A program made the position numbers and the translations under genes. Source: Ehretia macrophylla (Eukaryota > Streptophyta > Magnoliopsida > Boraginales > Ehretiaceae). Taken from it: 64,000 nt of DNA. Positions 60,094-64,000 of this stretch are shown piece after piece. The stretch lies in assembly GCA_037974665.1 (NCBI GenBank), contig CM075767.1, positions 26,933,498-26,997,497 on the forward strand, given 5' to 3'. Under the pieces are notes generated by a model, which searched no databases, was not told the origin of the DNA, and saw only the letters and a program-made list of their open reading frames with translations. Positions within the stretch are counted from its first letter, which is position 1, and each line of letters begins with the position of its first letter.

Positions 60094-62593
60094 TGTGACG
60101 CCCGAGATTTAGCCATGCATTCAATTACTGTTGCATCCCTTGTTTGCGCATTTACTTCTGTACTTTACTAACTGACTTCTGTAGCTACTATTCACTCCGT
60201 TTTCAAACTACATTCTATTAGTGAATTAATATTTTTATTAAATCATATTAATTGTTAAAGGAGTGAGAAAAATGTGCAATTGAACTAGAAGCGATAGGAG
60301 CGCTCGTTTAGAAAATGATTTTCGTAGTTCAATGAATAGTGTTACGTAACATAACTTAGAGATTTAATTAGCTAGCCTATGTTTCACACCTTAGGCTCGT
60401 TTTAAAGTTAACAATGCTCATTTTAGTAACCCATTTAATCACCCAACTTAGCCATTTAGTATATCTACTCAACACATGACCATTTAGCTCATAAAAACAA
60501 AAAACAAAAAAAGAGAGCAAATGCTGAAAAATCACTGTAGCAAATCCGAGAATAGTGTAGGAGGAGAATGAGAGGATTTTGCTCATCAAATTTTCAAGCC
60601 AAGCCAAGCCAAGCTAGGAGCAAGTAGTTTAGGGTGTTTGCTAGCCTCCCGAGAGTTCCTACGCGCAATTGGTGAGGGTTTTCATGACTTTTTATGCATA
60701 TCTAAAATGTTACATTTTTCTTGATTTGTTGAAAATGTTATCAAATGCTATTGCAAAGCTTATCTATGCTATTATACATTGTATATAAGTGCTAGAGAAC
60801 ACATTTGAGCTATTAGTTCGCATTTTAAACGGTTGGAATCGTCATTTGAATTTATGAGGTGAATAGTGACATTTTTTTCTAGGGTTTTGTGTAATTGCTT
60901 GAATTAGCTTGATTTAATGCTTCTAATAGATGCCTTAGGTGTTAGTGAAGATAGCCTAATAGCCCCGTGCACTTGCATTGCCCTTAAATTGCCTAAAAAT
61001 GGAAAATAGCCGACTTTAACTTGGGGCTTTTGGGGTTAATGCGAATCCGGGTGGATTCGGGCTTCAATTCTAGTATCCTTAGGCTACCTAGGTGCTATAG
61101 ATGCCTTGATATCCCTTGTTTGAAGCACGGACAATGTATGTGTAGTTTAAAGCCAAAAGAGGGAAATTGGGGCTTTCGGGGTAAACGCGGGCATTTGAAT
61201 GAGTTAGAGGGTTGAGAGGGTACCTTGGGGGTTAGTTAGAAGGTTGGGAGAGTTTCCTTTGAAAATGAAATCATTAACTTTGCTTTGGAAGAGAAATAGT
61301 TCGAAAAACAAAGGGGTTTAGGTGCAATTTAAGTTGTCTCACACTTCTAAACCCATGGCATGACTCCTTAAGTGTTTATATGTGGTTTCAAGTTGATTTG
61401 GAGCTTTTGGTATGATTCTATGCTTATTTTGTATATGTTCCTTTGTAAACTGCTTATTAGCTTCTATAATTGCTTCTATGCTAATTGCCTCGATGTCAAC
61501 CTACTTTGTTGATCCTCATATGTGTTAATGCTTATATTATTGCTATTAACTTGCCATCGTTAAGTGCATTGCATAGTGGTTGCGCAACCATAGTGTCAGG
61601 GGTGGATGTGTTGAATATCGGCTGGGCGGCAGAGGGCTTGCCGGTGGATATTCAAACTCCGTACCCTAGTCCCTCATTCGCCTGGTCCAGAGATTGCCAG
61701 GGGATGTTGGGTCGTAGGATTATCGGGGTACATCGGGAGTACACCCACTGGAGTGTTTAGGGTTATGCCGGCTTATCGTGATCGTGATCGTGGTTCGTGG
61801 ATCGTGAATGAAGACCAGTGAAGATTGGTGTATAGGGGATTGTGTGAAATGTATCCTTTCAAATGTGTGGTTATTTAAGCTATCATTGGTTCTTTAATTG
61901 TCTAATTGTTATTGTCGTTTAACTGTATTACCTGTTGCATTGCACGCCCCGGGACTTTATCTCTCACTGGGCAACAGTGGTTGCTCATACCTCGCTAACA
62001 TGTTTCAGGTGGCACAGTTGGTGGAGTTGCCTTAGCTGCTGTGTGATATTTGTCTGAGGTGGATGTGCTTTCTAGTCGCTAGGTGAAGAATTTGTTGTTC
62101 TATGTATAATCTATTTTGTGGCCTTAAAGCTCATGTATGTATTTGAGTAATATGTAAGCTGGAAGTCTGATAATGTAGTAGCAGTGGTAATTCTATGGCT
62201 TGTAATAACTTATATTTCTATTTCTAGTTGCTTTGTATGCTTGGGAGTGAATGGCTTAGTGTGGAATGTTTTATCTCTAAGTATGTTTTAATGTTATCCT
62301 AGAATGGCATGGCTATTAGATTATATTGTAAACAAGTTACTTGCATGCTTGTGTGGTTTTGGAACTATTGTTTGCTTCAAGGCTCGGATGGCCTTGAATC
62401 TTTAAATATTTAGCCATGAAAAGTTTGTTTACCTTGTAGTTACCTTATTTGAGAGTTTACAGGTTTTCAGAATGTACATAGTACAGGGGAAACTCTGTCC
62501 GTTTTCCCTAAAATTTTGAGACTGGGTTGGAATTGGGTTGCGAATAGCTTGGTCATTAGAGCCTCCGATCTCGTGAGGGATCGGGGAGTTACA
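60094..62593 (+). repeat. 3' LTR of B2, long form
   Basis: TGTGACGCCCGAG...GGGGAGTTACA, 2500 bp. It resembles family B up to about 61990 and then has its own 3' part, shared with the short 5' LTR. It holds the GTAC-type block (61706-61747) and the hairpin (61968-61987). Confidence 0.93.
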
Positions 62594-64000
62594 ATCAAGA
62601 ACAAGTATCCTTTGCCACTGATTGACGAGTTGTTTGATCAACTTCAGGGAGCCAAAGTCTACTTTAAGTTTGACTTGAGCCAGGGGTATTATCAGCTTCG
62701 GATTCGTACGGAGAATGTTCCGAAGTCTTCTTTCAGGACTCGGTACGGGCATTATGAGTTTGTTGTTATGCCATTTGGACTGACTAATTTGCCGACAGCA
62801 TTCATGGACCTTATGCATCGGGTTTTTCAGCCGTACTTGGATCGGTTCGTGGTAATCTTTATTGATGATATCTTAGTTTATTCTAAGTCTGAATCGGAGC
62901 ACGGGCAACATCTACGGCTTGTCTTACGGAAGTTACAAGAGCATCAGTTGTTTGCGAAGTTCAGCAAATGTGAATTTTGGTTGCAATGTATATCTTTTCT
63001 CAGTCATGTGATCACACAGAGCGGTGTTTGTATAGATCCCACTAAGATTGAAGTGGTGATGTCTTGGAAACGGACGGAGAATGTTTCAAAGGTTCGTAGC
63101 TTTCTTGGTTTGGCGGGTTATTACCGTAGGTTTGTCAATGACTTTTCTAAGATTGCAGGGCCACTTTCTAAGTTAACTCAGAAACGGACTAGCTTTGTTT
63201 AGGATGAGAAATGTGAGAGTAGGTTTCAGGAGTTGAAAAAGAGATTGACTACTGCTCCAATACTTCCTCTACCAGAGGGGACCGATAATATGGTTATATA
63301 CAGCGATGCATCCAAGGATGGCTTGGGTTGTATACTTATGCAGAATGGCCAAGTTATTGCTTATGCTTCCAGAAAAATGAAACCATATGAGGTGAATTAT
63401 CCGACTCATGATCTTGAGTTGGCAGCCGTTGTATTCGCACTGAAAAAGTGGCATCATTATCTGTGGGGCAGTAAGTTCGAGATTTTCACTGATCATAAGA
63501 GTCTGAAGTATCTGTTCTCACAGAAGGAGTTGAATATGCGTCAACGGAGATGGATGGAACTTCATGGAGATTACAATTATTCTATCAGTTATCTACCTGG
63601 GAAGGCAAATGTTGTGGTAGACGCTCTTAGCCGTAAGGCGAGTGTTTCTTGTTTAGCTGTCAAGAAGTGGGAGGTTATTGAGGAATTCACTTATTGGAGA
63701 CCAGAGTTGACTCAGGTTGGGGTGATGTGTTCACATCTCTGTATTCAACCTTTATTGCTGTCTCAGATCAGAGAAGCTCAACAGCTTGATCCAAAACTTC
63801 TGAAGATCAAGGATCAGATCACGGATGATCAGTCTGATTTCAAATTACATGAAGATGGTATTCTTTGGTTTCGAAACAAGGTTTGTGTTCCCGATGAATC
63901 GGGTTTGAGGCGAGGTATTCTGGAGGAAGCTCATAATTCTAAGTACACCATTTATCCCGGTGGAAACAAGACGTATTGGGATTTGAAGCAACATTATTGG
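62594..64000 (+). pseudogene. Rest of reverse transcriptase, RNase H and start of integrase of element D (fossil)
   Basis: The region resumes with [20 protein letters not shown] and contains [57 protein letters not shown] and the DALSRKA end of RNase H. Near the window edge is the integrase zinc-finger start (a [19 protein letters not shown]-like stretch). It is broken at a few places and runs off the window. Confidence 0.9.

Larger units (their letters stand above)
58360..62593 (+). mobile_element. Non-autonomous element B2 inside element D
   Basis: A 4.2-kb insertion with target duplication ATCAA (58355-58359 and 62594-62598). It has a short 5' LTR (58360-59006, 647 bp), a primer site (59009-59020), a 1.1-kb internal region without gag or pol, a hairpin and polypurine tract, and a 2.5-kb 3' LTR (60094-62593). 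Most of its LTR and its 3' internal end match family B, whereas the last 600 bp of the LTR are distinct. It could only have moved using proteins from a related full element. Confidence 0.93.
53493..64000 (+). mobile_element. Family D chromovirus-like element, cut by the window edge
   Basis: A plus-strand Ty3/Gypsy element with 5' LTR, primer site, gag, protease, reverse transcriptase, RNase H and the start of integrase. Its reverse-transcriptase region is interrupted by the B2 element (58360-62593). The 3' part and 3' LTR lie beyond the window. The coding region is broken at many places, about ten or more, so it is older than element B. Confidence 0.93.

Noticed and set aside
1-64000. Reading the whole window as a mitochondrial genome because of sdh3, cox1 and rps7
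   Set aside because: Chromoviruses with target duplications, a caulimovirid and CpG-type decay of rps7 indicate nuclear DNA carrying a NUMT.
1-64000. CRISPR arrays, bacterial operons or toxin systems
   Set aside because: There are no regularly spaced identical repeats with unique spacers and no prokaryotic gene arrangement; the CGTG array at 757-920 is a degenerate promoter-type repeat.

Overview
This is nuclear DNA of a flowering plant. It is built almost entirely of retroelements around a large insertion of mitochondrial DNA. The nuclear signs are several long-terminal-repeat (LTR) chromoviruses of the Ty3/Gypsy Tekay/Del type (metavirids with an integrase chromodomain, LTRs of about 2.3-3.1 kb and an initiator-Met-tRNA primer site), an endogenous caulimovirid, exact 5-bp target-site duplications and C-to-T decay of organelle genes. 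A sdh3 relic in the mitochondrial part argues weakly against a grass. I found no intact host nuclear gene.

Layout. Positions 1-3775 hold the 3' end and 3' LTR of a chromovirus (family A). About 3950-6700 is a decayed caulimovirid copy on the minus strand, followed by AT-rich DNA. From about 7.6-7.9 kb to 53,492 lies one mitochondrial-like insertion (NUMT) of roughly 21 kb. Three later insertions split it: a solo LTR of family B (11139-13627), a solo LTR of family D (21074-23492), and a nested pair at 26242-45819. In the pair, family C on the minus strand was itself invaded in its 5' LTR by a nearly whole family B element (34494-44520, plus strand). The mitochondrial parts contain a sdh3/cox1/unknown-ORF chimera, a decayed rps7, another mitochondrial-type ORF and a Tat-like Gypsy reverse-transcriptase fragment. 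From 53493 to the right edge runs a family D element. Its reverse-transcriptase region is interrupted by a short non-autonomous relative of family B (58360-62593).

The most interesting signal is in the non-coding parts of these elements. Two short hairpins recur at fixed places in different LTR families and keep their pairing while the sequence changes. One lies about 550-730 nt before the 3' end of the LTR in all four families. The other directly precedes the polypurine tract in three families and has a constant TGGA loop. Family A also has an array of CGTG cores spaced about 20 bp apart at the start of its LTR. All percentages and ages below are estimates by eye; no alignment or database search was run.
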